Part shown: piece after piece, positions 49,166 to 60,349 of the stretch
How positions within the stretch are numbered: position 1 is the stretch's first letter
Layout of the letters: the number at the start of each line of letters is the position of its first letter
From: Epinephelus fuscoguttatus
Taxonomy: Eukaryota; Chordata; Actinopteri; Perciformes; Serranidae
Direction: 5' to 3'
DNA: 64,000 nucleotides
Assembly (NCBI RefSeq): GCF_011397635.1
Contig: NC_064756.1
Coordinates: 34,710,996-34,774,995 of the forward strand
Notes under the pieces: generated by a model
Database searches by the model: none
What the model saw: the letters and a program-made list of their open reading frames with translations, nothing else
Told to the model about the DNA's origin: nothing
Program-made: the position numbers and the translations under genes

Positions 49166-49858
49166 TTAAAGGGACGGTCCACCCCAAAATCAAAAACACA
49201 TATTTTTCCTTTTACCTGTAGTGCTATTTATCAGTCTAGATTGTTTTGGTGTGAGTTGCCAAGTGTTGGAGATATCGAGGTAGAGATGTCTGCCTTCTCT
49301 TGGATATATGGAACTATATGGCACTCGGCTTGTGGTGCTTAAAGCACCAAAAAACAAACTCAAAAGCAATGTCTCTTTCCAGAAATCATGACCTTTACTA
49401 AAGATAATCCAAGACCTTGTTGTCAGCAGTTTCATGTGGGAACTAACAATTTTTTTTTCTACCAAGCTACACCTGCGAACCATATCATGGTGCACTTCAT
49501 GGGAAGCGTGCATCTACTGTTAGCTCACTTAGCACCACTGAGCTAGCTAGCATTACAGCTCAGCTGAGAAGGACGCCATTAATGTTAACATCTCGCGCTG
49601 TCATGAACATAAGATTCACGTCTGGGAGTAGATGCACCCTTCTTTCGGCAAGATGATTTGGTTGCCAGTTGTAGTTACACAGAAAAAAAAAGTTACTACA
49701 TGAAATAGTTCCATTATATTGGAGAGAAGGCAGACATCTCTACGGTTGATATCTCCAACACTTAGTAACTTACACCAAAACAATCAAGATTGTTAAATAG
49801 CACTACAGGTAAGAGGGAAAATATGCATTTGTGATTTTGCTATGAACTGCACCTTTAA
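49166..49858. mobile_element. Palindromic MITE-like element, family D
   Basis: The left end TTAAAGGGACGGTCCACCCC is mirrored by AACTGCACCTTTAA at the right. Internally AGAGATGTCTGCCTTCTC is mirrored by GAGAAGGCAGACATCTCT, and TTGGAGATATCGAGG by the inverse near 49750. About 690 bp. A perfect small hairpin GGTGCTTAAAGCACC lies near 49334. No ORF of interest. Confidence 0.82.
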
Positions 49859-49899
49859 GCTTCTTTCCCTGAATGCCTCTGGCAGCAGTGGGAGGATCA

Positions 49900-50030
49900 C
49901 TGGCTTAGTACAGACCACCGCTCACCTAGAACTCCTAGATTTAAGCCCAGTGTTGGCACGTGTCAGGCTTGCTGAAGTCCTCTTGAGCAAGTCACTGAAT
50001 CCTATGTGTCATCTCTGGCTAAATCCTAGT
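49900..50030. mobile_element. Possible SINE/LINE fragment (CTTGAGCAAGTCACTGAAT motif)
   Basis: The phrase TCCTCTTGAGCAAGTCACTG resembles a recurrent teleost repeat motif (CCTTGAGCAAGACACTGAAC). Ends not defined. Confidence 0.4.
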
Positions 50031-50849
50031 TAGGGTATTTTCTCCAAGAGATAAATCAATTGTCTGTCTGTCTGTCTTTCTCTTTTAGGCTTCCACTATC
50101 TTACAGCCCATTAATCCATGAATGTACTGTACAAACTGTTTGATTGTGTGGTCTCTCCTCGATCCCTCTTGTTACATAATGGTATTCCAACTGTGATAAG
50201 CAAGCACATGCCGAGACAATGAGAAGCATTAAATCCTGCTCTGACTTATGACACTGAAAATCAGTTAATATCTTGGAGGCTGTTGCTTGGATGGGCGTCG
50301 TGCCCCAGGTCTGGCCCAGATTAAAATCTTGGTTGGGCCTATCCACAGCACAGCAGCAACAGGCTTCCAGCTGTGCAGGAATAATAATCCCTCTGTTTTA
50401 ATCTGGTTGAGCGGGAGGTGATCCAAGCCCTGACTCAGGAAGCTGTCCAAGGGCACAGAGATACACTCAGAAACAGGTCTGATGACAGTTTAATGATGAG
50501 CTATTATGAATCACCCATATGCTGTGTGCAAGACACAGGCTTAAATCTGTGCTCCTGAGAGACGAGCAGTATGGGAAACGTCCAACGTGACATCTGGTGA
50601 TGGCCGCCATGAGAATCATAGGATGTTTCTGGTGGGATTTATCCATCGCTGTTGTGATTATTTGGCCTCATGTGATGTTTATGTGTGCATAAGCAGGGAC
50701 GGTTCCAATTCCACTCACAACAGCACGGGTTTAAGGAAGGAAGGCCTAAATAGTGGGGATTAGTCTTCCTCTCTCTCCCTCTCTCTCTCTCTTTTACCCT
50801 ATTTTCCAACATCAAATGCTCTGTCTCTCATTTAGTCTCTGTTGCTGTG

Positions 50850-53800
50850 ATGACCACAGGCATGAGCACAGCAGGCGTTCATCGAGGCTTCCTCAGGAAA
50901 TATGGTAGGCCTGCTTTGATTCCTTTATCCGTGTGCAGTTCCGTGCCTTCATTAATGGGCGACAGACTTTATTTCTTTGTCTGATCCTGTTTGTGCTCAT
51001 TCTACTGTATTTACTTCAGCATTAAATGTAGGTTAATTGATGCCCTCCTCTCCAACAACTTAGCAAACAAACAATAATGATAATAATAAATAACGTATAA
51101 TTTAAAATGGTACTATGCAAATATTGTCTTCTTCCCTCCGATGGCATTTTTAATAATAATAAAAATGATAATAATACACTTTGTTTATATAGTGCTTTTT
51201 TAAAAAAAAAGTTACAAGGTGTTTTATAAATTTAAAAATGTTAGACAATAATAAAAAAGAAATTAAAAACAGTCTTAAGTCATACAACACGGCAGAAAGA
51301 CACTGATGAACACTTATGAACACGTTCAGGTGAACCTCATTGGCAAGACTAGAGGCTGTAACCCTCATTTTTCCCTTATGTTTGATGAATGTCAACAAAA
51401 TAAAAATAAGATTACAATTGGTATGGCTATGTCACCTATAGGAAGATCCGAAAATCTGGATATGCAGACTGTGAATGATCAGAATTGATGTCATTATTTG
51501 GTCTTCGTAGAGAGTTTTGATCTAAAATTGCCATAAATTACGGTGAAATACAAAAAAGCTGTCCTTCAAACCTAATTGAAAGCCAAAAATAAAACAAATG
51601 ATTATACTTTTGGAGGATCTCAGATCTTTTAGTTGACAAAATTACACCTTTACAGTATTTATTAGACAAATTTAGACTTACTGTATTGAGTGTGTTGGAC
51701 TTGTGATATTTTCTGCCCAAGGAGTGATACGTTTTTGGTGTTTATTCCTCTAAGAATAGCTGTAAACTTAACAATGAGCGAAGAGGATCAACACACCAAC
51801 TCTAAAGATGAGTGATATCAATCTGAAAGTCACTTTGTGTGATATAATCGCTCCCAGATGTGTTTTTACAGAATGACGAGATGTTGGTTTTGAAAGCCAA
51901 GTCAGGCTCAGGACTCAGCCAGTGTCTCATGTCTTTGTGCTAATGTTACATCTGTTTTATATCTCCACTGATTTCATTTGATAGTGGCGTCATCCGGACT
52001 GAGGCAGAAGATACTGTGTTGTCAGCAGTTCAGATTCATTTTGTAATGATCTTTCTCTCTTAACAGTGGACTCTATTAATACTATTAAACCTTCATGTTT
52101 TATGATGTCAAATCTATAAAGGTGTTAGTAAATCAGTAGATGTGTCTGATAACAGGCAGCCTATCTAAACTCATACCTCTCTTCCTCTCTCTCTCTCTCT
52201 CTCTCTCTCGCACAAAATCCACCTGTTCATCTTTAATCCTCTGTATGGAGAAATAGAGCAGATCTTCTTCGTCCATCAACATGTGCTCTCCATCTATTAT
52301 CAGTATTACACAATAGGCAGCTGTCTGGGACACTTACAATCTAACGGCATCGTGTGTCCTGTCCTGAATAAAAACAGTATGTTCCAAACACAGAGGCTGT
52401 TGTTTCTATGGGTTAAAGGTCCCTGTTAAGAGATACACATATTTTGCACCCTTAATATGAAATATGTTGACTAACGGTGCACTACTGTGTAGAGACGTGC
52501 CCTAAATGGCTGGTTTCAAGGACGAGGAGATTCAGGTATAATTATTTAAATGAAGCTTTCACACCTTCATGCTGCTCTGTGCACTGTTGTTTACTGCCTG
52601 TGGCTAGTTTAGAATTTAGGCCACACGCAATTGCATTCTGTTATAGTCAGGTTTAGAACAGCCTGTAATTTAAATGCTGTCCAGGTAAATGAAAGAACTA
52701 CAGTATGAAAATTGCATTTGTAAAGCAATGTTATGCTTAATGGACATTCACACATGATTTCTTGGCCGAGAATTTCCTCTTTTGCAGTGTGTGCAAGTAC
52801 TTTATTTGTGAAATGTATCCACTTTTGATTTTTGTTGACCGAAATGTGACTATTCAGCTCTGACGTCATTTATCAGGACAGCAGTTGGCGCTGTCGTTGT
52901 TGTATTGTGTGTTTTTGATTTGTGATATTATTCAATCACAATAGTTATCAATGATTTGGTCATTCATTCATTCATTCATCTTCTAACCGCTTCATCCTCT
53001 TGAGGGTCGCGGGGGGGCTGGAGCCTATCCCAGCTACATCGGGCGAGAGGCAGGGTACACCCTGGACAGGTCGCCAGACTATCGCAGGGCTGACACATAG
53101 AGACAAACAACCATTCACGCTCACATTCACACCTACAGACAATTTAGAGTCTCCAATTAACCTAGTCCCCAATCTGCATGTCTTTGGACTGTGGGAGGAA
53201 GCCAGAGTGCCCGGAGAGAACCCACGCTGACACGGGGAGAACATGCAAACTCCGCACAGAAGGGCTCCCACGCCCGGGATCGAACCGGCAACCCTCTTGC
53301 TGTGAGGCGAGAGTGCTAACCACCACACCACCGTGCCGCCCTGATTTGGTCATAATACTAAATAAAAAAAAAAACATCATTTAATAGAGTGCAGTCCAAA
53401 GCACAGCCTCAAAAAATTGAGTCAACACACAGACAACTAAAGGAGGACTCAAAAGTGAACTGAGCATTTCAAAATTTTAGGTTTTTCATGCTAAACAAAA
53501 ATGAATGATAGCAAATAGATACAACTGAAAAAATCAAACTCTTCACTGTGTTGACAGAGTGCAGGCACATGCAAAACTGCCCGGAGTTTTAAAGATGATT
53601 GATCGTTTTTAGCCAGGCTAGCAGCACGGCTTTATGGATGAGAAGTTGGTCTGTTATTGGACTTCAGACTGAAAAATCTCAACAACTATTGAATGGATTT
53701 CCATGACATTGGTTGTGGTTCCAGGAGGACAAATCCAAACAGTTTTAGTGATTCCCCAACTTTTCTTTATGAGTTCAGAATAAAAATGTTTCTGATTAAG

Positions 53801-54667
53801 CAGTGCCTTCAAGCTTGTTCAGGCCGTCAAGTCGAGCTACACAGATTCATACACATGGCTCATACCTCATCCTCCATTTGTCATCTCCCATTTGGCAATC
53901 TTTGTAAGCTGCAGAGCTTGCCCTCTGCCCTGTCAATGCCGCTGCTGCCCTACATCAGTATTACTGCTTGCTCTTTAAGCCCCAACTCCACAACAGCACC
54001 ACACATGGGGGGGTATTTAGGTCAGGGTCTAGATGTCAAACTTTAACTATGTTCTGCTGTTGCAATAGGCCTGATCATTTCAGACATGATTTGTTTGACT
54101 GACATAGTAATAATTATCAAATACCTGCAAACATTCCTATCAGCCTAAGCTATATTTTGTGTTTTGTGCTAATTAGGCACTGCTGCCAACATAGTAGTGG
54201 ACTATTAGTCCTACTTTTTTTAACTTCTTCTGTCCAGATTTTCACCATCTATTTTCATCTACAGTATCACCATAAATCATCCAGTATAACTGCACTATTT
54301 GACTTTAACAAAAGCAAAACCAAGGAGACTAACTCTACCCCATAAACATGCCCCTCTTGTTTCTTTTATTTGCTGCAGGGGGGTTTATGTTCAAACAGTG
54401 GAAGGAGAAGTATATCGTGCTGACCCTGGAGGGAAGTTTGTTGGTGTGCCGAGATGCAGAGTCCCCTCCAGACCAGGTGGTTGCACTACAAACCAACTGT
54501 GAGATGATTGTAGAGGGACGAGAAATCCTGGACCTGCCTAAGTTGCCTCCAGGGGGCAGGAGGGACTGCTGCTTCGCCCTCATCCTGCCACAAAACAAAT
54601 TCCTGCTGCTCCTCACTGACAATCCTGATGACTGCAAGTGGGTCTCTCTCTCTCTCTCCCTCTCTCA

Positions 54668-54736
<69 letters not shown>

Positions 54737-56426
54737 ACATGTCCTTTGGCCCATTCATTATCAGATGTTAACTGCAGATAGTGACAGACACACATGCTGG
54801 AATTTAGGTCTCCTTTGTCCCACTTACTATCAGTCATGTTTACTGCTGAAGGTTAACAGATCATACTGAACTTTTTCCGTTGTTGGCATAATAATCTACA
54901 TGCCTGGATCTCGTTCTATGAAATGACTTGTCATTTTACCTTTTACAGTCTGTGGCTGAATTTGATCAGGAAAGTGAGAGAGGTGAGTCAGCAGTTTTGG
55001 CTCGAGTCTGGTCCTGCTGTTGCTTCATTCAGCCTTGTCCTCATGTCTTCATCCCAAAACATCACCTCCCAATCCTAAAATTGTGTTCATACATAAGTTT
55101 CTAATAATATCTGTTGGCTGTTCTAATAACATGGTGTTGCTGTTACACAGTGTATCTCTGTGACATAATAACCCTGCATTTGTCTCATTTCCTAGGGTGT
55201 TATGTCACCCCTGACCATTCAGAGACAGTGCAGCATCACTCCCTGTATCACCGACAGAGACCCCCTGCCTGACTCCTCCAGTGATAAAGACCCTGGGTCC
55301 CCGAGGTTTTGTGAGGGCACGCCTCCTTTGTCTCGAGTCACTGAACGGGGAGGTTCATTCAGAGACAGAGGCCAAAACCAAGGTCAGCTGTCAGGTCAAC
55401 CAGATGTAGTAAATCACAATTTCATGGGGCTCTATGCAAAATTCAGAGCGATGATTTGACTCTACACTGTTCTCAACATGGAGGTGGCTGAGCCAGCAGC
55501 TAACAGTGCCAAACAATAGCAACAGTGCTGACAGAGCCAACAGTGTTAATAAGGGGGGAAACAGAGGATGGGCGCGGTGACACCAACCAGATTTGGCTGT
55601 AACTGTCGTATGAGCGCAGTGCAGTGTGATGGTGATAAGCTGGCCAGTGGGATACACATATGCACTGACACGCACGCATGGCCAGACTGCCTTACCACAA
55701 CAAACCACAGAGAAGCTCAGATTGCAACACACAGAGGTAGCTCGACTTCATTCTCTGCACATGATACTGTTACTCCACCATATTTTTTACATAGCAAATA
55801 GTGGTTTGATGCTATAATATTGCTCTGAATGTTGAAGAGAGCCCATTAAAGCTGCATTATGGATCATATACTAAAGAAAACATACTTTTTATATTATATT
55901 GCATTTCAGCCAATGTATCCTCCTAAATTCTACACACTGGTCCTTTAAAGGTTAAAGGCAGGGGAATGACAGAAATTAATTTAGTTTAAATAAAGAGCAA
56001 AAAGGTGAAAATCTTCAAAACTTATCTACATGCATATTGTTGATATTATTTTTTCGCATTACCTCTGCAGCCAGTGTACCACGACGGCCTTTTCGCAGTG
56101 TTTCTGTGGCCCCCCCTCATCGTGTGTCTGATTGTCTTCGCCATGGCAACAGCAGCGATGCACGGGCGGTGCGGGCAGTGTGCCTGCTGATGGGAGGGGC
56201 AGCGGCCTCTTCTGCCCTGGGCTACCTCAACTCCTGCTCCCCTTCTTCTCCCCTTGCCAGCAGAGCCCCAGAGATCGCTCATGGCGCAGGGGGCTTCTCT
56301 GAGCTCCCCGCAGGAGGCTCTTTCCATGCCTGCAGCCAGGACGTAGACTCCCCTCACTTCAACAGCTTCGACTTTGAAGGAGACTCCGACTTCGATGCAT
56401 TTGACTGTGGAGGATTTGCGTTTTAG
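50850..56426 (+). CDS. PH-domain protein of unknown identity (5 coding exons, 296 aa)
   Basis: Exons: 50850-50904, 54379-54637, 54949-54982, 55196-55382, 56071-56426; all GT-AG, joining in frame to 891 bp. The PH domain spans about aa 9-116: it opens GVHRGFLRKYG, continues across the first intron as GFMFKQWKEKYIVL, and ends with the diagnostic tryptophan helix LWLNLIRKVRE. PH domains usually bind phosphoinositides or proteins at membranes. After it come a Ser/Pro-rich linker, a small apolar patch (VCLLMGGAAASSALGYL) and an acidic aromatic C-terminus (FEGDSDFDAFDCGGFAF). No signal peptide or enzyme domain. The chosen start gives a complete PH beta-1 strand; a pyrimidine tract plus TTTAG just before it means a non-coding exon upstream is possible. 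Divergent from axl. I do not recognise the gene; the apolar patch loosely recalls evectins (PLEKHB), but similarity is weak. Confidence 0.8.
52963..53341. mobile_element. Non-LTR retrotransposon 3-prime tail with (CATT)n end
   Basis: Contains CAATTTAGAGTCTCCAATTA, CATGTCTTTGGACTGTGGGA and GGGAGAACATGCAAACTCCG, hallmark phrases of a very abundant teleost LINE tail (RTE/Expander-like in my recollection). The (CATT)n run sits at its left end, so the element lies in minus orientation. No coding remnant. Family name is from memory. Confidence 0.65.
53672..53765. mobile_element. Repeat fragment (CTCAACAACTATTGAATGG)
   Basis: ATCTCAACAACTATTGAATG and CATGACATTGGTTGTGGTTC resemble a common fish interspersed repeat; boundaries unclear. 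Confidence 0.4.
54669..54734. repeat. (CA)n microsatellite downstream of the PH-gene exon 2 donor
   Basis: About 33 CA units, preceded by a (TC)n tract (54644-54668). It lies 32 nt downstream of the exon 2 donor GTGGGT at 54638. Reading through the donor would code for a His-Thr repeat, which confirms the exon ends before it. Confidence 0.95.
55830..55950. mobile_element. Fragment of the CAGTGTGTAG-type MITE-like repeat
   Basis: Ends AAATTCTACACACTGGTCCTTT, the inverse of the terminus at 31861. In intron 4 of the PH-domain gene. Confidence 0.5.
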
Positions 56427-56759
56427 TTTTGACTAGAAAGACTGAGAGAGAAACTGTTTCAAAGACCCTTTTCTTCTCATTGAAATCCCTGTGTTGGTAT
56501 TCCTTTAAGATATAAGGGCATTGTAATTAATTAATCACTCATTTGTTATCTATGCGTCTAATTTATAAATTAATGAAGGTGTTCTTCCTGGCTTTACGCC
56601 CATGCTCCTCAGGTAAATCATTCATGATCTTGACTCCTCTGAACACTGTCTGTGTTGTATCAGTCTTTCCATGCCTCAGGACGGCTTGAGGTTAACTCAG
56701 TGAGCAGTGTGGAGGTTCCAGACAGCCACACTGACGTTTATGAGGACATTTTAGTCTTT

Positions 56760-57638
56760 TAAAGAAATACTTTACCCACAAAATGACTATTTGTATAACA
56801 GTTACTCACCCAGTGTTACCTTGAATTCATGAAGAAAACTTTGTTTCTTGCATGCCCTAAAGGTGAATGAAGAATCCAAAGACAGACATTTAACTGCAGC
56901 AAAACGATGTCAAAACACACAACTTGTGTAGTATAATCCAAGTCTCTTTTGTGCAGTTGTATTTGGTGCCATGCCAATATTCCGACGGCCCAAAATTCCA
57001 AAGCCCCATAATCCTGAAAAAAGTCGCATCCACAGTTCTGTTTCTCAGAAAATACACACTCTCTGCAGTTAGCATTTCTCAGTTGTCCGAGCCACCAATT
57101 GTGAGTGTTTTAACCGAACCTTTCGGCATTTCACAGTAACATTTGAGACACCGATCCCTGTCTTTTTTTACCAACCCTTTGCAGTTTCTCAGTGGTGTTT
57201 GAGCTACTGATCCCTTGTTTTTTTTTCCAAACCTTTGCAGTGTTTCCCAGTGGCATGTGAGCCACCGAACCAAGGTGTTTTTCATTAACCCTTCCCTGCT
57301 TTTACAGTGACTTGTGCCGCCACACGTGGGTGTTGTAAGCCAAAACATGATCATTTTCCAACCATAACCAAGTGTTTTTTGTGCTTAAACCTGACCACAC
57401 ATTCACCACAGTATTGTTGAAAAAATGTAAGGTAGCCATGGATTACAGAAACTTACAATGCAAACATTGCTTCTGGTGATTGAGTTGTCCAACTGCAGGG
57501 AGTGTTTATTTTCAGAGAAACAGGACTTGGGAGCAATGGGCATTTGTTTTTGGGATAACAGGCTGTAGGAGAAATGGCCAAACAGAATTTTGGGCCATCT
57601 GAACAATGGCCCTGCCATTTTGTGGGTGGAATATTCAG
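56760..57638. mobile_element. Palindromic MITE-like element, family B copy 4 (carrying nested insertions)
   Basis: The left end AAAGAAATACTTTACCCACAAA and right end CATTTTGTGGGTGGAATATT are inverted. The left interior (AAACTTTGTTTCTTGCATGCCC, TATAATCCAAGTCTC) matches family B. The centre is replaced by the element at 56965-57617. It starts about 330 bases after the PH-gene stop and may be in its 3-prime UTR. Confidence 0.72.
56965..57617. mobile_element. Element nested inside family B copy 4, with internal minisatellite
   Basis: The left terminus GGTGCCATGCCAATATTCCG-ACGGCCCAAAATTC is the approximate inverse of the right terminus (GAATTTTGGGCCATCTG, GGCCCTGCC). The interior 57080-57310 has four degenerate ~58-60 bp units (CTTTGCAGTGTTTCCCAGTG, TGTGAGCCACCGA). 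The unit matches, inverted, that at 60480-60880. Confidence 0.7.
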
Positions 57639-57841
57639 TTAGCAGTTGTGTTTCTCTACTGTTTGTCTCATCAGTGTTCATTTAATACTTTTTTTTTTAA
57701 GGTTTGACCTCTGTGAATATTTATCCGTATTCTTGGCACTTTGCTTGGTTCCTTTTGCCCTGCTTTTAGAAACCGCCCCCATTACCCACCATCTGCACAA
57801 ACCAGCATCTCACATGAAATGCAGTCCAAAGGCGAACTCTA

Positions 57842-57847
57842 AATAAA
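57842..57847 (+). terminator. Possible distal AATAAA poly(A) signal for the PH-domain gene
   Basis: AATAAA is the first canonical signal I find downstream of the PH stop, 1.4 kb away and beyond the nested repeats. A nearer non-canonical site is equally possible. From here to 58730 I see no gene. Confidence 0.2.
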
Positions 57848-58736
57848 TCCTGCTGTCACCATGACCGTGCGTCTTTCTCTCTACATCCATCTGCTGTTTG
57901 CTGGCTGGCATGGAGCCGCAGTGCAGACAGCAGGCCAAGGGTTGGAGAGGAGGGATGATGGAGCAGATTTGCACAAGAGGGGGATATGCAGAGCCTGAAC
58001 GGCCGTGTGTGCTTATGTGGGATTTTGTCGAACAGTAAAAAAATAATCTCATGGGTTTATAGCTCATGTGTTGGATTTGGAGTTATGTACAAGCTTGTGT
58101 GCGCTCTCAGTTTTTACACTCAAATGGGCTTCATGTGCGGTGATGAACATCCAGAAAAGCCTTCTTTTGTCACGTACAAGAAGGACTCGACTGACACAGT
58201 GATCATGATGCCATAAATAAAGAGAAATTGTTATTTTACACACAGATAACTATAAATCATCGACATCCTGGAGAATACTTCCTTTCAAAATATAAATATA
58301 ACTGCTTAGAAGTAGTTTTTGATAATCTTTAGTTTATCTTGCCACACATATCACTATGTTTATCATATCATGAATGTTGTGCAATACATCAAAGCCTTGT
58401 TGCTTAATATTGGTATGACTGCCAACCAGGCCAAACAGCCTCTGAAAGGAACAAGTTGTGTGGGCTGGTAATTATAGTTAAATATACAGTAGATACAAAT
58501 GTGTTTGACAACATGCACTACTAAGGCACAGGTTAAAGTAAATGGTGTTGGTGTTGCAGCTCTGTCTTTAAAGTTTAAGAGTTAAAATTGAGTTTTAAGA
58601 GCTTTTTTCCCATGTACCTACCAACTTTCTGTTAAATATGAACAACAAACACTTTAAACACAAAACTAGAGACTGGCAGAAAGTAATTCAGTATGAGAGA
58701 CCAACAAGGAGACGACGAGAATACAAAGTGCAGAGA

Positions 58737-59646
58737 ATGTTATGGGATTTTCAATTAACTGTGATGTTGGCAGTGCTGGTCTTAGCTTTGCTGTGGCTAT
58801 TTAGCATGAAAACCCACACACATATGAAATCTGTCAAAGTTCAGCAATTAATCAGTTTAATTCTTTTAGTTTGTATAATCGTGAATGTTGCAGTCTGATA
58901 AATCACGTCTTGGTCCAGCTCAGTGAAATTTAGAGGCCTGTGATGATACTGTAGCTGGGCTGGCAGTGGATCATTATTCAGTGAAGGAGCCCCTGGTGGA
59001 GCAGGCAGATAACTTCAGTGACAGAGTGCAAATACAGACTTAACTCAAATTTACCAAGAACAAACAAAGGGTGCGTTCAAATCTCTTATCAATGAAAACA
59101 GTGATTCCTTTCCAGTGTCTTGCATGTAGCTTTTTGAGTGTCAACCCAATTGGCAGAATAAAATGTTGGCCTTGTACTGTATGTCTCTGCAAACCATGGA
59201 TACATTATATTTGTACATTATCACGTGACGGATATGTTGAAACTTTACCTTTTTTTAAAATTTAAACAAGCTGTGGTTATCGTGCAGCTGTGTTTAGGCA
59301 GAAAAAGCACAATACCAGCTTTTGGTAGCTGCAAACAGAGCAATGTTTAGGTTTTTATTCATGTTCATTTGGGCTGGTGTTATAGTTTATGCTTTTGATC
59401 GCATTTGATTACTCTCTTCATATCTCATTTATTATAAAGCTGTGTTTTAAGATTTACAGAGTCTGTCTTCTATTTGCTGCTGCTCTGTTGGCCTGGCCAC
59501 TGTGTAAGTTAATAAAACATAATTTTTCTCCATATTGTTAGGTTTGGGGATCAGTAATGGACATTAAACACTGACAACGCTCACAGATTATGGGATGGAT
59601 GCAACAGGACAGGAGAGTGAATGTAGAAGATTTAACACAGTCAAAG
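58737..59646 (+). pseudogene. Decayed CYP2 duplicate: remnants of exons 1, 2 and 3
   Basis: Exon 1 remnant 58737-58830 reads MLWDFQLTVMLAVLVLALLW, then LFSMKT, matching the membrane anchor of the intact gene (ILAGLILALLWLFSVK) but losing the Pro-rich hinge. Exon 2 remnant 58919-59037 begins CTCAGTGAAATTTAGAGGCC, parallel to CTCAGTGAAACCTACGGCCC at 61830, with stop codons and frameshifts. Exon 3 remnant 59542-59646 begins GTTTGGGGATCAGTAATGGA, identical to the intact exon 3 start, but is 105 rather than 150 bp. Introns are retained, so this is a tandem duplicate, not a retrocopy. No exon 4 was found. Confidence 0.85.
59190..59320 (+). mobile_element. Fragment of the minisatellite-bearing element in pseudogene intron 2
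   Basis: TTATCACGTGACGGATATGTTGAAACTTTAC and AAGCTGTGGTTATCGTGCAG parallel TTTATGTGGCACATATCGAAACTTTAC and CCCTGTGGTTAACATGTGGC at 60385-60440. Same orientation, without the tandem-repeat part. Confidence 0.55.
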
Positions 59647-59809
59647 GTGTGTTTTCACATTTAACAACCTAAACGGGACCAAACAAAACAGTATCTTTGG
59701 CATTAAAAGTTTGACACACACAATAGATGCTAAGAGCAGCAGCCAGACAAAAAGAAGATCAGAATTTTGACCAAATCAGAATTTACAGATTAATTTACAG
59801 AATAAACAA

Positions 59810-60030
59810 GATGAATGATAGTGTGAAAGCTTTGTGGGACTGGTTGCCGCGTTTATCTCTCTCTCTTCAGCCACATCCTTTAATCCTCACCTCTTTCTAA
59901 TGACACGCAAAATAAACATAGAATATGTTACATAACTGTTTAATATGCTGACGCTCAACTCATAGGCTTCATTTACTAAGATACAACACACAGTATGTTA
60001 TGCTGAATTACACTTTTATTTGAGTGCAGC
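59810..60030 (+). pseudogene. Intron 3 homology of the CYP2 pseudogene
   Basis: Stretches such as GTGTGAAAGCTTTGTGGGACTG, TTATCTCTCTCTCTTCAGCC and ATGTTACATAACTGTTTAA parallel GTGTGGAAGCTTTGTTAGATTG, TATCTCTTGCTTCAGCTGCC and ATGTTACATAACCTGTTAA at 63330-63470, in intron 3 of the intact gene. The duplicated segment therefore reached at least this far. Confidence 0.75.
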
Positions 60031-60349
60031 GTGCATGGTAATTTAGGCTAATAAAAAAGATCATTTCAGTAATGAGTATTTGCACTTTGCCACTGTATGT
60101 TTGTGGCTGCTGTTATGATTTTGTGCTGTGTTTTTTATTGTCAATGGCAATGAGCCTCAGAGTTTATTGTTTTTAGACCACAGTGATTGTAACTACTACT
60201 GTGCAGATGCATATTGTATTTTTACTCTTCACATTACTTCAATCAATCTTTTGGTGAAAACAAAGATCAACAGGGGCCCATCTGCTAGTTTTTGTCCCCC
60301 CAGCATGTTATTCCAGTCATGACTACTGGCCTCCTGTTGACAGTACAGG

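Larger units (their letters stand above)
50905..54378 (+). other. Intron 1 of the PH-domain gene
   Basis: 3.5 kb. Contains a (CT)n tract at 52177-52209, a LINE-derived 3-prime tail at 52963-53341 and a repeat fragment near 53672-53765. No additional exon seen. Confidence 0.7.

Noticed and set aside
58638-58898. 86-aa ORF with a membrane-anchor-like segment as a small membrane protein gene
   Set aside because: The hydrophobic part is the exon 1 remnant of the CYP2 pseudogene, followed by decayed exons 2 and 3.
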